NCBI GenBank assembly: GCA_910579425.1
Contig: CAJTVL010000010.1
Coordinates: forward strand, 19,212 to 83,211
DNA: 64,000 nucleotides
Reading direction: 5' to 3'
Source: an uncultured Lachnospiraceae bacterium
GTDB lineage: Bacteria; Bacillota; Clostridia; Lachnospirales; Lachnospiraceae
The notes under the pieces are model-generated. The model was not told the origin of the DNA and did not search any database. It saw only the letters and a list, made by a program, of their open reading frames with translations. How positions within the stretch are numbered: position 1 is the first letter of the stretch; every line of letters starts with the position of its first letter. This document shows positions 18,535-27,408 of this stretch, piece after piece. The position numbers and the translations under genes are program-made.

Positions 18535-19593
18535 TTATGTCTGATAAAAATTCTTAGTAAAGCTTTCGTTATAGTACTTTCCCTGCCAGGTATTTTGCTC
18601 CTTCATCTGCTTGTGGAGCGTATTTAAGACAAGCCGTTTGCTGCCGCTCCAAAGAGGAGAGAGCAGTAAGCTTCTTGGGGCGTCCCCGGTGACCCGGTGT
18701 ACCACCATATCCGGGCGGAGCCGCTCCAGGGAAGCGATCAATACGTCAAGATACTGCTCCGGAGTGGAAAAAGAGCCGAAAGAGGCAGGATCCTTTTGCC
18801 AGAGGAGCCCTAAGTCGGTTCCCTTCAAAATGTGCAAAAGCTGCAGCTTGATCCCCCAGACGGGCTGCATATTTAAGTAATCTATGGCGGAGAGCATGTC
18901 TTCTTTTGATTCTCCCGGAAGCCCTAAAATAATGTGCGTGATCACAGGAATGCCGGCTTTTTTAAGTTTTTGAACCCCATCTTCAAAACAGGGCAGGGAA
19001 TATCCCCGTCTGAGAAACAAAGCAGTCCGTTCGTGGATGGTCTGCAAACCCAGTTCGATCCAGATAAATTTGGATGGGTAATCCTTTTTCAGTTTTAGAA
19101 GCAATTCCATAACGGGCCCAGGCAGACAGTCGGGCCTGGTTGCAATGGAAATGCCCGCAGAGTCCGGCTTTTCAAGGGCAAGCCGGTACATTCTTTCCAG
19201 ATAAGGAATCGGGCCGTAGGTGTTGGTATAGGCCTGAAAATAAATAATAAACCGTTCTCCTGTTTTTTTACAGGAAAAAAGAGTCTTGCCTTTTTGATAA
19301 GCCTCGTCAAAAGAGACGGCATCCATGCAGCTGCTTTCGGAAGGAGGCGCTGCGTCCTCATCCTTACTCCGAACCGGGATTGCAAAATCCCCGCTGCCTC
19401 CCGCGCTGCAAAAGATACACCCGCTTCTTCCCAGGCGTCCGTCTCTGTTTGGGCAGGTCAGTCCTAAATCAATTGCGGTTTTGTAAAGCTTCTCGCCATA
19501 TGTATTTTTGCACCAGGCGTCCAGCGAGAAATAGGGTTTGCCGTGCCAGTGACTGCAGAAAGAGTGGCTTGGCAATTGTAAATTTTTGTTCAT
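18535..19593 (-). CDS. TIGR01212 family radical SAM protein (YhcC/YtqA-like)
   Basis: A 352-residue radical SAM enzyme. Its cluster cysteines lie in the segment TCPNRDGRLGRSGCIFC (first Cys, long gap, then CIFC), the arrangement typical of the YhcC/YtqA family. The C-terminal half carries HRVTGDAPRSLLLSP, also family-typical. Substrate is unknown. Its start codon overlaps the stop of the Toprim-like gene by four bases, so it is translationally coupled to a putative defence pair, which is odd for a housekeeping enzyme. Confidence 0.88.
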   Translation of the reverse strand: MNKNLQLPSHSFCSHWHGKPYFSLDAWCKNTYGEKLYKTAIDLGLTCPNRDGRLGRSGCIFCSAGGSGDFAIPVRSKDEDAAPPSESSCMDAVSFDEAYQKGKTLFSCKKTGERFIIYFQAYTNTYGPIPYLERMYRLALEKPDSAGISIATRPDCLPGPVMELLLKLKKDYPSKFIWIELGLQTIHERTALFLRRGYSLPCFEDGVQKLKKAGIPVITHIILGLPGESKEDMLSAIDYLNMQPVWGIKLQLLHILKGTDLGLLWQKDPASFGSFSTPEQYLDVLIASLERLRPDMVVHRVTGDAPRSLLLSPLWSGSKRLVLNTLHKQMKEQNTWQGKYYNESFTKNFYQT

Positions 19594-20105
19594 ATTGTAA
19601 AAGATCCTTTAATCTTTTCTGCATGGTTCGTTATGTGTTGGTAGGGCGATAAAGGGTGCTGACGCCAAAGCCGGTTAATATCAAAACGATGTTCTCTTAA
19701 TTTATCGGCCAAATTTTTTGCCCGGATGAAGTCGGTTTTGAATTCCTTATTGGACTTGCTGCCTAATAATTCTGTTATCTTTTTTATATCACAGCTTTGT
19801 AATAACTCATCCTCAAGATTAAGGACCTGAGGAATAGTAACGATCTCGGATATGGCCGGACACTTTGTTAACTTCTCCAAATTTCTGTTTAGAATGCTTG
19901 TTCGTTCCGTGTCGGTGTCAAAAATCAACACAACCATAGTCCTCGGGCGGAGAGTCATAAGTCGGGCGTTTTCCAAAACATGATCTATGACATTCAGTTT
20001 TTGCACTTTTCCAGGTCGAATGACGTTTAAGTCTGATTTAAGAACATGAATGAGCTTTTCCTCATCCTCGCCTTCTACATAGTATTGTACGAATTTACTT
20101 CTCAC
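19590..20105 (-). CDS. Minimal Toprim-like protein, RloB-like partner
   Basis: A 171-residue protein starting at GTG 20105 behind GGAGG. It has the layout of a Toprim catalytic fold: E11 in YYVEGEDEEK and the D63-x-D65 pair in VVLIFDTDTE, followed by NLEDELLQS, which recalls the conserved acidic segment of RloB/DUF4435-like proteins. It lies 18 bases after the AAA ATPase gene. In known systems (RloAB, PARIS, OLD-type) such ATPase/Toprim pairs act as abortive phage defence; assignment here is inference from motifs and context. Confidence 0.65.
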   Translation of the reverse strand: MRSKFVQYYVEGEDEEKLIHVLKSDLNVIRPGKVQKLNVIDHVLENARLMTLRPRTMVVLIFDTDTERTSILNRNLEKLTKCPAISEIVTIPQVLNLEDELLQSCDIKKITELLGSKSNKEFKTDFIRAKNLADKLREHRFDINRLWRQHPLSPYQHITNHAEKIKGSFTI

Positions 20106-20123
20106 TCCTAATATCCTCCGTAT

Positions 20124-21272
20124 TTAAAGCCCGCCGATTGCATAGATCAGATCTACCATTGGCGAGGTAGAAAACATATCATTTTCCACGGCATTCTTTA
20201 AGGAGTCAGAGCTTCGTTTGAGCAAGCTGGAAGCACTGACACACGAGATCAGATGCTCATCGCCTTCAAGGGTTTTACGCAGGAAAGTAAAGGTGTGTTT
20301 GGGCAAATTCATATCCAATATATCGGTATTATGTGTTGTAAAAAACAACTGTTCGTTTGGCCGGATAGAATCAATCATAAGGGAAAGAACGGCCTTTTCA
20401 ATGTCACTGTGAATATAGGAAAATTTTTCATCACAATAGTAAAAAGTGTTAAAACCCTGTAAAAGGGAGGAAACCACCATGGCAATTTCTACACCGGCTT
20501 TTGTTCCGCTGGAGAGCAGCTCTGTTTCAAAAGGAGAGCCGTTTTGGAGAATAATTGCCCTGTCCCTGAGCCGAATTACAAAAGCATTTTCTACATCCTG
20601 TGATCTTTCCACCTTTTGAACGGATGGATCCAGGGCTTTCAGGATATTTTCAAGAACATAAGGAAACTTCACATCTTTGGAGCGAAAGTAAAGGGTACGG
20701 TTCGTATCTCTCGGGTATTCAAACAGCCAAAATATCGACTCCATTTTTTCCAGTTCCTGCAGATAGTTTTCACATGGAGAATAAGAGGCGGCTTCCAAAC
20801 GTTTGATACAGGACTCATAACTGTCCTTGATTCGGATATTTTCATTGCGGATTTCCAATTTTACATCACCGGTATCATATTTGCCCTCCGGCTTTGGGGG
20901 GATGGTACAGGCAATGCGGTAGAGAATGTCACTTTCACATATCAAGTCGATCATAAAAGAAGCCGTTCGGGATCGGTCGTTGACGATACCTGTAATAAAT
21001 GAATGATTTTTTTCGGATATAAAGTTAAAGATGCTCATAAGCATATACCCAAACGTGGTTTTACCTGATGCATTGGCTCCCATTATGATATTCACTTTTT
21101 TGTAGCGAAAATTAGGGTGATCTTTCAGATGCTCATCCTGAATATAAGAGTCAACGATTTTTTTGGGATAGGTTAAGTTCATTTGGAAGTCTTTAAAAGC
21201 ATAAAAATTGTCTAAGTAAACATTTAAAACGATCATAGTCCCTCTCTTTGTGAATATTTTTTCGGGTTTCAC
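20124..21272 (-). CDS. RloA/AriA-like AAA ATPase (ABC-type fold)
   Basis: A 382-residue ATPase from GTG 21272, which has AAGGAGG 8 bases upstream. An internal ATG at 21236 (MIVLNVYLDNFYAF) matches where relatives usually begin and has a weaker RBS. The order is beta-strand DNFYAFKDF, Walker A GANASGKTT, a signature-like LLSSGTKAGVEIA, a Walker B position with YYCDEKF (Glu after Asp kept, weaker hydrophobic strand) and the H-loop FFTTHNTDIL. This is the AAA_15/AAA_21 architecture of RloA, OLD and PARIS AriA. It is coupled to the Toprim-like gene. Confidence 0.75.
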   Translation of the reverse strand: MKPEKIFTKRGTMIVLNVYLDNFYAFKDFQMNLTYPKKIVDSYIQDEHLKDHPNFRYKKVNIIMGANASGKTTFGYMLMSIFNFISEKNHSFITGIVNDRSRTASFMIDLICESDILYRIACTIPPKPEGKYDTGDVKLEIRNENIRIKDSYESCIKRLEAASYSPCENYLQELEKMESIFWLFEYPRDTNRTLYFRSKDVKFPYVLENILKALDPSVQKVERSQDVENAFVIRLRDRAIILQNGSPFETELLSSGTKAGVEIAMVVSSLLQGFNTFYYCDEKFSYIHSDIEKAVLSLMIDSIRPNEQLFFTTHNTDILDMNLPKHTFTFLRKTLEGDEHLISCVSASSLLKRSSDSLKNAVENDMFSTSPMVDLIYAIGGL

Positions 21273-21389
21273 GAAGTAATCCTCCTTATATGTTAGCATA
21301 GACCGATCTGAAATACAAGAACTTTTCCATTATAAGTATGGCCTGATTTTCAAATATTTTATCTGTTTTTGTATCTTTTCATATTGGAG

Positions 21390-21419
21390 TTGACAATAGT
21401 GTGTAACACACAGTATAAT
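21390..21419 (+). promoter_or_regulatory. Consensus promoter with PadR-type operator palindrome
   Basis: TTGACA (21390-21395) and TATAAT (21414-21419), both perfect consensus, with an 18-base spacer. Inside the spacer lies a palindrome GTGTG-TAA-CACAC (21399-21411). PadR-family repressors commonly bind such GTGT/ACAC palindromes over their own promoter, so autorepression of the downstream padR-HAAS pair is likely. Confidence 0.75.
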
Positions 21420-21449
21420 GAATCATACAATAATATAAGGAGACAGATT

Positions 21450-21791
21450 ATGGAAAAGAACTTATCGGAAAGCCTGCTTTCCGAGCTGCGCCGGGGGACG
21501 TTGATTTTGTGTGTTTTAAGTCAGCTTGGGGAATCGCGCTATGGGTATGCATTGGTTCAGACGCTGGAGGAAAAGGGGGTTGTAATTGATGCCAATACCC
21601 TGTACCCGCTTTTGAGAAGGCTTGAAAAGCAGGGACTTCTGTGCAGCGAATGGAATACCCAGGAGGCGAAGCCGCGTAAATATTATAAGCGGACGGCTTA
21701 CGGCGACAGGATATTCGGGGAGTTGGTGGAGCAATGGAAAATTTTATCGTCTGGAATGAACGAGTTGTTGAAAGGAGAGAAAAATGAGTGA
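21450..21791 (+). CDS. PadR family transcriptional regulator
   Basis: A 113-residue winged-helix repressor: LLSELRRGTLILCVLSQLGESRYGYAL, then DANTLYPLLRRLEKQGLL, the PadR recognition helix and wing. ATG 21450 follows AAGGAGA. It overlaps the following HAAS-domain membrane protein gene, a frequent pair in Firmicutes. It probably represses its own strong promoter through the palindrome at 21399-21411. Confidence 0.92.
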   Translation: MEKNLSESLLSELRRGTLILCVLSQLGESRYGYALVQTLEEKGVVIDANTLYPLLRRLEKQGLLCSEWNTQEAKPRKYYKRTAYGDRIFGELVEQWKILSSGMNELLKGEKNE

Positions 21792-22812
21792 ACAGGAAAT
21801 GATAGAACGTTATATCTATGAGGTTGTAAGAAGAGTGCCGTCGGAGGCGAGAGAGGAAATCCGTATGGAGATCGGCGCTTTGATAGAGGATATGCAAAAC
21901 GGGGAGGGGCTTTCCGTGCAGGCGGTGTTGGAAAAGCTGGGGGATCCGGCGGTTTTTGCCAGACGCTATCGCGGGGACAGGGACTATCTGATCGGGCCGG
22001 AATACTATGACGATTATGTGTGGATCTTGAAGCTTGTGCTGATCGGCATCGGCATTTCCGCGGTGGTTTCCGCGCTGATCAATGGCTTTATGGGAATGGA
22101 AAGCCGGCAGGTATCCGGCTGGGTCAGGCTGTTTGTTATATTTTTTACAGATTTTTTTGAAAATGTTTTCAGCGGCGCTTTGGGCGCGGTGGGAATGGTG
22201 ACAGGTATCTTTGCCTTTCTGGAATGGCGGAAGGTTAAGGTGAAGGTCAAACCGGAAAGAAGCTGGACGCCGCTTTCACTGCCGAAGATCCCGGATAAAC
22301 GGGCGCGGATTGAGCGCGGCGACAGCATTGCTTCTATTATTTTTATCAGCATTTTTGCGGCTCTTCTTCTGTTTGCGCCCGAGCTTTTCGGAGCGTTTCG
22401 CTATGAAGACGGCAATTTTGAAAGTATAGCCTGCGTCTTTAATATGGAAGCATGGGGAAGCATTTTACCTGTTTTTATCCTTTGCCTTGCAGCAGGGCTG
22501 GTAAATGAGATCATCCGCCTGGCCCTGGGACGCTACTGCAGAGGGGTAATGTACAGCACGATCTTCTGTAATTTGATCCAACTGGCGGGAGCGGTTCTCC
22601 TGCTTCTGGTATTTCCTCTGTGGAATCCTGATTTTGCCCTGAGTATTCGCAGACTGGCCGGAGTAGAGAAGTTTTCGGAGGGAGATCTTCTGGCCTGGTG
22701 GAATACAGAGGGGATTAACCGTGTGCTTTTTTCGATTATTCTGGTCTGTTGTCTGATTGAAGTGGGCGTTACGGTTTATAAGACATTTAAATATGAAGGG
22801 GAAGGCGCCTGA
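21784..22812 (+). CDS. HAAS/DUF1700-domain membrane protein
   Basis: A 342-residue protein. The first ~70 residues form the HAAS signalling domain (ERYIYEVVRRVPSEAREEIRMEI). Five or six hydrophobic segments follow (about 82-100, 115-145, 180-200, 220-245, 260-280, 315-335). Such proteins are linked to PadR regulators and thought to sense or transduce envelope signals. Its start overlaps the PadR stop by 8 bases. Confidence 0.82.
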   Translation: MSEQEMIERYIYEVVRRVPSEAREEIRMEIGALIEDMQNGEGLSVQAVLEKLGDPAVFARRYRGDRDYLIGPEYYDDYVWILKLVLIGIGISAVVSALINGFMGMESRQVSGWVRLFVIFFTDFFENVFSGALGAVGMVTGIFAFLEWRKVKVKVKPERSWTPLSLPKIPDKRARIERGDSIASIIFISIFAALLLFAPELFGAFRYEDGNFESIACVFNMEAWGSILPVFILCLAAGLVNEIIRLALGRYCRGVMYSTIFCNLIQLAGAVLLLLVFPLWNPDFALSIRRLAGVEKFSEGDLLAWWNTEGINRVLFSIILVCCLIEVGVTVYKTFKYEGEGA

Positions 22813-22974
22813 GGACGCGGATAAGCCGCGCGGCTTTGATGAAACAGCTGCGGATACATGAAGTTATTAGTTGCATCCAAAGGTCCGATGCTTTATACTT
22901 AAAACAGGAAAAAGCGCCTGCAGGGCGGTAAACACCGCAATTGGGAGCAGGACGAGAAATGGAGGAGACAAACT

Positions 22975-23541
22975 ATGCAAAATCAAAACTTATCTGCGGC
23001 AGAGGCACTTGAAAAGCTCAAATCAGGAAATGAGCGCTATCTGGAAGCAGAGGCAAATCCTGGAGATATTTCTCCGAAAATCAGACAGTACACCTGTGAA
23101 AACGGTCAAAGTCCTTACGCTATCGTGGTAACCTGCTCAGACTCCAGGGTGATTCCGGAGGGTATCTTTTCCGCCGGGATTGGGGAACTGTTCGTGATTC
23201 GTGTTGCCGGTAATGTGATGGACAGGCATCAGATAGGAAGTGTGGAGTATGCGGCAGATCATTTGGGAACAAAGCTGGTGGTAGTATTAGGGCACAGCAA
23301 CTGCGGAGCAGTGGGGGCAGCCCTTCACCACGATCCTTCCGGTTATGTGAAATACATAACCGATGAAATCCGCAAGGCAATCGGCGATGAAAAGGATGAG
23401 GCCAAAGCCTGTTGTCTGAATGTACAAAGAAGCGTTTCTGTGATCAAAGAAAGCCTTGGCGAAATGGTAGAGAGGGGAGACCTTACCGTTTGCGGAGCCG
23501 TTTACGATATTGCCAGCGGAAAGGTAGCTTTTTTGGATTGA
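22975..23541 (+). CDS. Beta-class carbonic anhydrase
   Basis: A 188-residue enzyme interconverting CO2 and bicarbonate. Zinc ligands are C54 and D56 in CSDSR, H107 and C110 in GHSNCGAV. Length is normal for the small clade seen in Clostridia. It has GGAGG before its ATG and stands alone; two hairpins follow the stop. Confidence 0.93.
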   Translation: MQNQNLSAAEALEKLKSGNERYLEAEANPGDISPKIRQYTCENGQSPYAIVVTCSDSRVIPEGIFSAGIGELFVIRVAGNVMDRHQIGSVEYAADHLGTKLVVVLGHSNCGAVGAALHHDPSGYVKYITDEIRKAIGDEKDEAKACCLNVQRSVSVIKESLGEMVERGDLTVCGAVYDIASGKVAFLD

Positions 23542-23547
23542 GAATCC

Positions 23548-23602
23548 GTGCGCCTCTTTGGGGCGCACCATTGCGAGAGTCCGGTTTGCCGGACTCTTTG
23601 TT
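23548..23602 (+). terminator. Double hairpin after the carbonic anhydrase gene
   Basis: First hairpin: GTGCGCC (23548-23554) with GGCGCAC (23562-23568). Second hairpin: 9 bp, arm AGAGTCCGG (23576-23584) with CCGGACTCT (23589-23597), then TTTGTTC, a modest U-tract. The second is the likely terminator; the first belongs to the recurring GTGCGCC palindrome class. Confidence 0.6.
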
Positions 23603-23650
23603 CATTAAGAGGATAAGTTCGGAAGTAAAATTCCAAACGATTGATTGGTA

Positions 23651-23668
23651 TGTGCGCTTCAGCGCACA
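23651..23668. repeat. GTGCGC palindrome before the GNAT gene
   Basis: Perfect 7-bp inverted repeat TGTGCGC-ttca-GCGCACA 18 bases upstream of the GNAT start. Same core as the palindromes near 23548, 27373, 45019 and 50818. It could also affect initiation of the GNAT gene. Confidence 0.55.
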
Positions 23669-23686
23669 AGGGGTATAAGATAGAAA

Positions 23687-24568
23687 ATGAAAGAATATGA
23701 AGTAATAAAAGGCTACCGGGATGATCCTGCCCTTCGCGGGAGCTTTAACGCTCTTGCAGGCAAAACCTTCGGGCTGGATTTCGAGGGATGGTATCGGAAC
23801 GGGTATTGGACGGATAAGTATAATCCCTATTCCATTCTGATCGATGGGGAAATTGCCGCTAATGTTTCTGTAAACCGGACGGATTTTCTCTGGAATAATC
23901 AAAGGAAGCATCTCATTCAGCTTGGCACGGTTATGACAGAGGAAAAGTATCGCGGGCAAGGCCTGATCCGCCGCATTATGGAGGAAATCGACAGGGATTA
24001 CAGCGGCAGGGCAGAGGGAATTTATCTGTTTGCAAACGGTAATGTGCTGGATTTATATCCCAGATTTGGATTTCGCAGAGAAGAAGAGGTGCTGTATACC
24101 AAAAGGGTTGCGGCCGACAGAGAAAAAAGCGGGGATAGCATGGTAAAGATACCCATGGAGGGTAAAAGAGATTGGGACAGGTTGGAGGAGGTGATCCGAA
24201 AAAGCCGTTCCGGCAGTGCTTTTTCCCTTGCAGATAACAGCGAATTGCCCATGTTTTACCTGACACAATTTTTGAAGGACAATGTATACTTCTGTAAGGA
24301 ACTAAACGTCTATGCAGCGGCCCGGATCAAGGAGGGAGATCTGCTTCTATATGATGTTTTCTCGGAAAAGGACTATGACCTTCACAGGGTGATTGGGGCC
24401 TTTGGCAGAGAAATCAGACAGGTCAGCCTTGGATTCACCCCCACAGACAGGTCAGGCTTTGAGGCCGGAATCGTACAGGAAGAAGATACTTACTTATTTG
24501 TCAGGGGAGAAGGGCTGGATTGCTTTGCAGCATGGGGCGTAAGGATTCCTCTGTTGGCGTATGCATAA
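23687..24568 (+). CDS. GNAT family N-acetyltransferase (Eis-like two-domain)
   Basis: A 293-residue protein. The N-terminal GNAT fold has the acetyl-CoA motif VMTEEKYRGQGLIRRIM near residues 85-100 and ends LYPRFGFRREEEV. A second, weaker GNAT-like half follows (LLLYDVFSEKDYDLHRVIG). This two-lobed layout resembles the Eis/YokD-like group. The acceptor substrate cannot be told. Confidence 0.8.
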   Translation: MKEYEVIKGYRDDPALRGSFNALAGKTFGLDFEGWYRNGYWTDKYNPYSILIDGEIAANVSVNRTDFLWNNQRKHLIQLGTVMTEEKYRGQGLIRRIMEEIDRDYSGRAEGIYLFANGNVLDLYPRFGFRREEEVLYTKRVAADREKSGDSMVKIPMEGKRDWDRLEEVIRKSRSGSAFSLADNSELPMFYLTQFLKDNVYFCKELNVYAAARIKEGDLLLYDVFSEKDYDLHRVIGAFGREIRQVSLGFTPTDRSGFEAGIVQEEDTYLFVRGEGLDCFAAWGVRIPLLAYA

Positions 24569-24587
24569 ATAGGAGAGGAGATATTGA

Positions 24588-27290
24588 ATGATCTATTCAC
24601 TGGAAGGAATATGGAGGGCAGATGTGAGAGATGGGCGGACCTACTCTATAAATCTGCCGGGCACTCTGGATGAAAATCAGATTGGAAAAAAGGATGCGGG
24701 AAATAATCAGTGGCATCCGGACAGTGCCCTGTTTAACGAGGATTTGCAGGGAGACGGAGTGATTCTCACCCGTTTCACAAGGAAGTATACCTTTGAGGGA
24801 GAGGTCAGGCTGAAAAGGAAAGTTACCTTTGAACTGCCCCAGGGAAAAAGGCTTTTTCTGGAGGTAGAGAGGGCAAGGTGTTTAAGGCTGCTTCTGGACA
24901 ACAGGAAAATTCCGGATTTCACGGAACCTTCCATCAGCACTCCTCATATATTTGAACTGACAAAGCACTGGAAGGGGAGTCACGAGCTTACCCTTTTGTC
25001 GGATAACAGCTATCCGGGGCTGCCTCACGATGAGATTGTCTATTCTTCTGCGGCTGCGGATGAGACTCAGACCAACTGGAATGGAGTGCTGGGCTACATC
25101 AGGCTTCGAGTGGAGGAACCTGTGTTCTTGGAGGAAATCCATGCTTATCCCAAGAAAAATACATTGACTGTGAAGGTGGCCCTGTGTGCAAACCGGCCGT
25201 GGGAAGGGAGACTGAATCTTTATTCCGAGGCGCTGAAAGAGCAGGAGTCTGTAAAGATTTCCATAAAGAGGGGGCGCACGGAGGTATGGTTTGAGGCATT
25301 GGCACTGGCGAAAAGGGTTCGTCGGTGGGATGAGTATGAGGGCAATTTGTATGAGCTGACAGCCGACCTTGGGGACGAAAGGGAAGGGAAAACGATCACC
25401 TTTGGGATCCGGGATTTCGGAGATGACGGCAGGGGGAGGCTTGCTCTGAACGGGCGGACTGTTTTTTTGAGAAGCGAAGCCAACTGTGCCGAATTTCCCG
25501 AGACAGGATATTGTCCCATGGATGTGCCGGCATGGATGGAGATTCTTGGGGTTTATAAATCCTATGGGATAAACTGTGTGCGGTTTCATTCTCATTGTCC
25601 GCCCCGGGCGGCTTTTACGGCGGCAGACCAGATGGGGATGCTGATGCAGCCGGAGCTTTCCCACTGGAACCCGGAAAATGCCTTTGAGTCGGAGGAGAGC
25701 TTTTCCTATTATGAAAAGGAGCTGAGGGGAATCCTTCGGATGCTCTCTAATCATCCCTCCTTTGTGATGCTGACCCTTGGAAACGAGCTCCATGCATCAG
25801 AAAAGGGGCATGAGAGAATGAATGAACTGCTGAAAAAAGCGCGTGAGTGGGATGATACCAGGCTCTATGCAAACGGCTCCAATGTCCACTACGGAAACAT
25901 GGGATGCGATGCGGAGAGCGATTTCTATACTTCCTCCAATTTCTTTGAAAAGGAACTGCGGGGAACCTTTGCCGGAATGAAGGGTTATATCAATCACAGC
26001 TATCCCGGCGCCATGAGGAATTATGACGATACCATGACATACCTGCGAAAGGTCTATGCAAAGCCGGTGTTTAGCTTTGAGGTGGGACAATTTGAGGTTT
26101 TACCGGACTTTGACGAACTTGAGGATTTCCGGGGCATATCCGATCCGGCAAATCTGCGCTGGATCAGGAAGCGGGTGGAGGAGCAGGGGCTTCTTCCCGT
26201 CTGGAAAAAATATGTGGAGGCCACCGGGGAACTTTCCAGGATCGGCTATCGGGAGGAAATTGAGGCGGCTCTGCGTACCCGGGAGCTGTCAGGAATTTCC
26301 CTTTTGGGACTGCAGGATTTTCCGGGACAGGGGACTGCGCTGGTGGGGATGCTCAATTCCCATTTACAACCCAAGCCTTTCGATTTTGCCAGGCCAGAGC
26401 GTTTTCGTGCATTTTTTACGGATCAACGGCCTCTGGTGCTTTTGCCACAGTATACGTTTGAAAATACCCAGGTGCTGAAGGCAGAAGTCAGGATGGCCAA
26501 TTACGGGAAGCGCGCTCTGGAAGGAGAGGTCTGTTATCGGCTGGAAGGAGGGGGCTTTGTGGCAGAGAAGAAAGCCGGGGAAATAAGCTGCCTCGCAGGG
26601 ACGCAGACAAAGCTGGAGGAACTGGCGTTTTCCCTGTCAGATATTACCAAACCGTCAAGGCTGGAGCTGACAGTTTCCATGGAGCACGGCACCGGGAAAC
26701 TCTGCGCAAGCTATCCCGTCTGGGTATATCCTCCGGTAAAGCCGGCGTGTCCAAAGGAAGTATATGAAACTGCCTGGCTGGATGAAAAGGCCAGGGAGGT
26801 TTTGGCGGCGGGAGGAAAGGTTTATCTGACGCCTCCGTCCACCAGCCAGGCACTGCCGAATTCCATACAGGCGCAGTTTACCACGGATTTTTGGTCTGTA
26901 GGGACCTTTTCCGAACAGGAAGGGGCTATGGGGCAGTTGATTGAAGAAGGGCACCCGGTTTTCCGGGATTTTCCCACGGAGTTTTACACGAACTGGCAGT
27001 GGTGGCCCATGGCCGGCCAGAGAGCGGTTATTTTGCCGGAGAGATATGAGTCCATTATTACGGAGATGGACAGCTACGCCTATCTGCGGCCGATGACCCA
27101 GCTATTGGAATGCCGTTGTGGAGGGGGAAGGCTTCTCTTCTCATCCATGGGCCTGCAGGATTTGCAGGAATATCCGGAGGCAAGGGCGCTGCTTTCTTCA
27201 ATTTATCGGTATATGGGCTCGGAGGAATTTGCACCGAAGCAGGAGATCGCGTGGGAAGTGCTGGAAAAACTGGTGAGGAAAGCCTCCTGA
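24588..27290 (+). CDS. GH2-type glycoside hydrolase
   Basis: A 900-residue enzyme of beta-galactosidase/glucuronidase type. A sugar-binding jelly-roll (about 1-160), an Ig-like domain (about 180-270) and a TIM barrel follow in order. The acid/base is E400 after N399 in TLGNELHASE, and the nucleophile is probably E498 in FSFEVGQFE. The long C-terminal region (about 610-900) is beta-rich and unassigned. There is no signal peptide. Substrate specificity is not inferable; the sequence is divergent from LacZ. Confidence 0.85.
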   Translation: MIYSLEGIWRADVRDGRTYSINLPGTLDENQIGKKDAGNNQWHPDSALFNEDLQGDGVILTRFTRKYTFEGEVRLKRKVTFELPQGKRLFLEVERARCLRLLLDNRKIPDFTEPSISTPHIFELTKHWKGSHELTLLSDNSYPGLPHDEIVYSSAAADETQTNWNGVLGYIRLRVEEPVFLEEIHAYPKKNTLTVKVALCANRPWEGRLNLYSEALKEQESVKISIKRGRTEVWFEALALAKRVRRWDEYEGNLYELTADLGDEREGKTITFGIRDFGDDGRGRLALNGRTVFLRSEANCAEFPETGYCPMDVPAWMEILGVYKSYGINCVRFHSHCPPRAAFTAADQMGMLMQPELSHWNPENAFESEESFSYYEKELRGILRMLSNHPSFVMLTLGNELHASEKGHERMNELLKKAREWDDTRLYANGSNVHYGNMGCDAESDFYTSSNFFEKELRGTFAGMKGYINHSYPGAMRNYDDTMTYLRKVYAKPVFSFEVGQFEVLPDFDELEDFRGISDPANLRWIRKRVEEQGLLPVWKKYVEATGELSRIGYREEIEAALRTRELSGISLLGLQDFPGQGTALVGMLNSHLQPKPFDFARPERFRAFFTDQRPLVLLPQYTFENTQVLKAEVRMANYGKRALEGEVCYRLEGGGFVAEKKAGEISCLAGTQTKLEELAFSLSDITKPSRLELTVSMEHGTGKLCASYPVWVYPPVKPACPKEVYETAWLDEKAREVLAAGGKVYLTPPSTSQALPNSIQAQFTTDFWSVGTFSEQEGAMGQLIEEGHPVFRDFPTEFYTNWQWWPMAGQRAVILPERYESIITEMDSYAYLRPMTQLLECRCGGGRLLFSSMGLQDLQEYPEARALLSSIYRYMGSEEFAPKQEIAWEVLEKLVRKAS

Positions 27291-27333
27291 CCCATATGAA
27301 AATTGCTGTTTAGAATAATGGTTAGAGAAAAAG

Positions 27334-27368
27334 CAAGGGGCTGTTCCTCGGAACAGCCCCTTGTCTGT
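27334..27368. terminator. Bidirectional terminator between the GH2 gene and the chemotaxis receptor
   Basis: A perfect 14-bp inverted repeat (27334-27347 with 27350-27363, arm CAAGGGGCTGTTCC). On the minus strand it is followed by CTTTTTCTC, a good U-tract for the receptor gene; on the plus strand the tail is only TCTGT. Confidence 0.85.
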
Positions 27369-27372
27369 ACAG

Positions 27373-27390
27373 GTGCGCCCGATGGCACAC
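27373..27390. repeat. GTGCGCC-type imperfect palindrome
   Basis: GTGCGCC (27373-27379) faces GGCACAC (27384-27390), one mismatch. It lies 9 bases after the terminator stem, the same placement as at 45019 and 50818. Confidence 0.5.
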
Positions 27391-27408
27391 GTTTGAACTA
27401 TGTATCTT

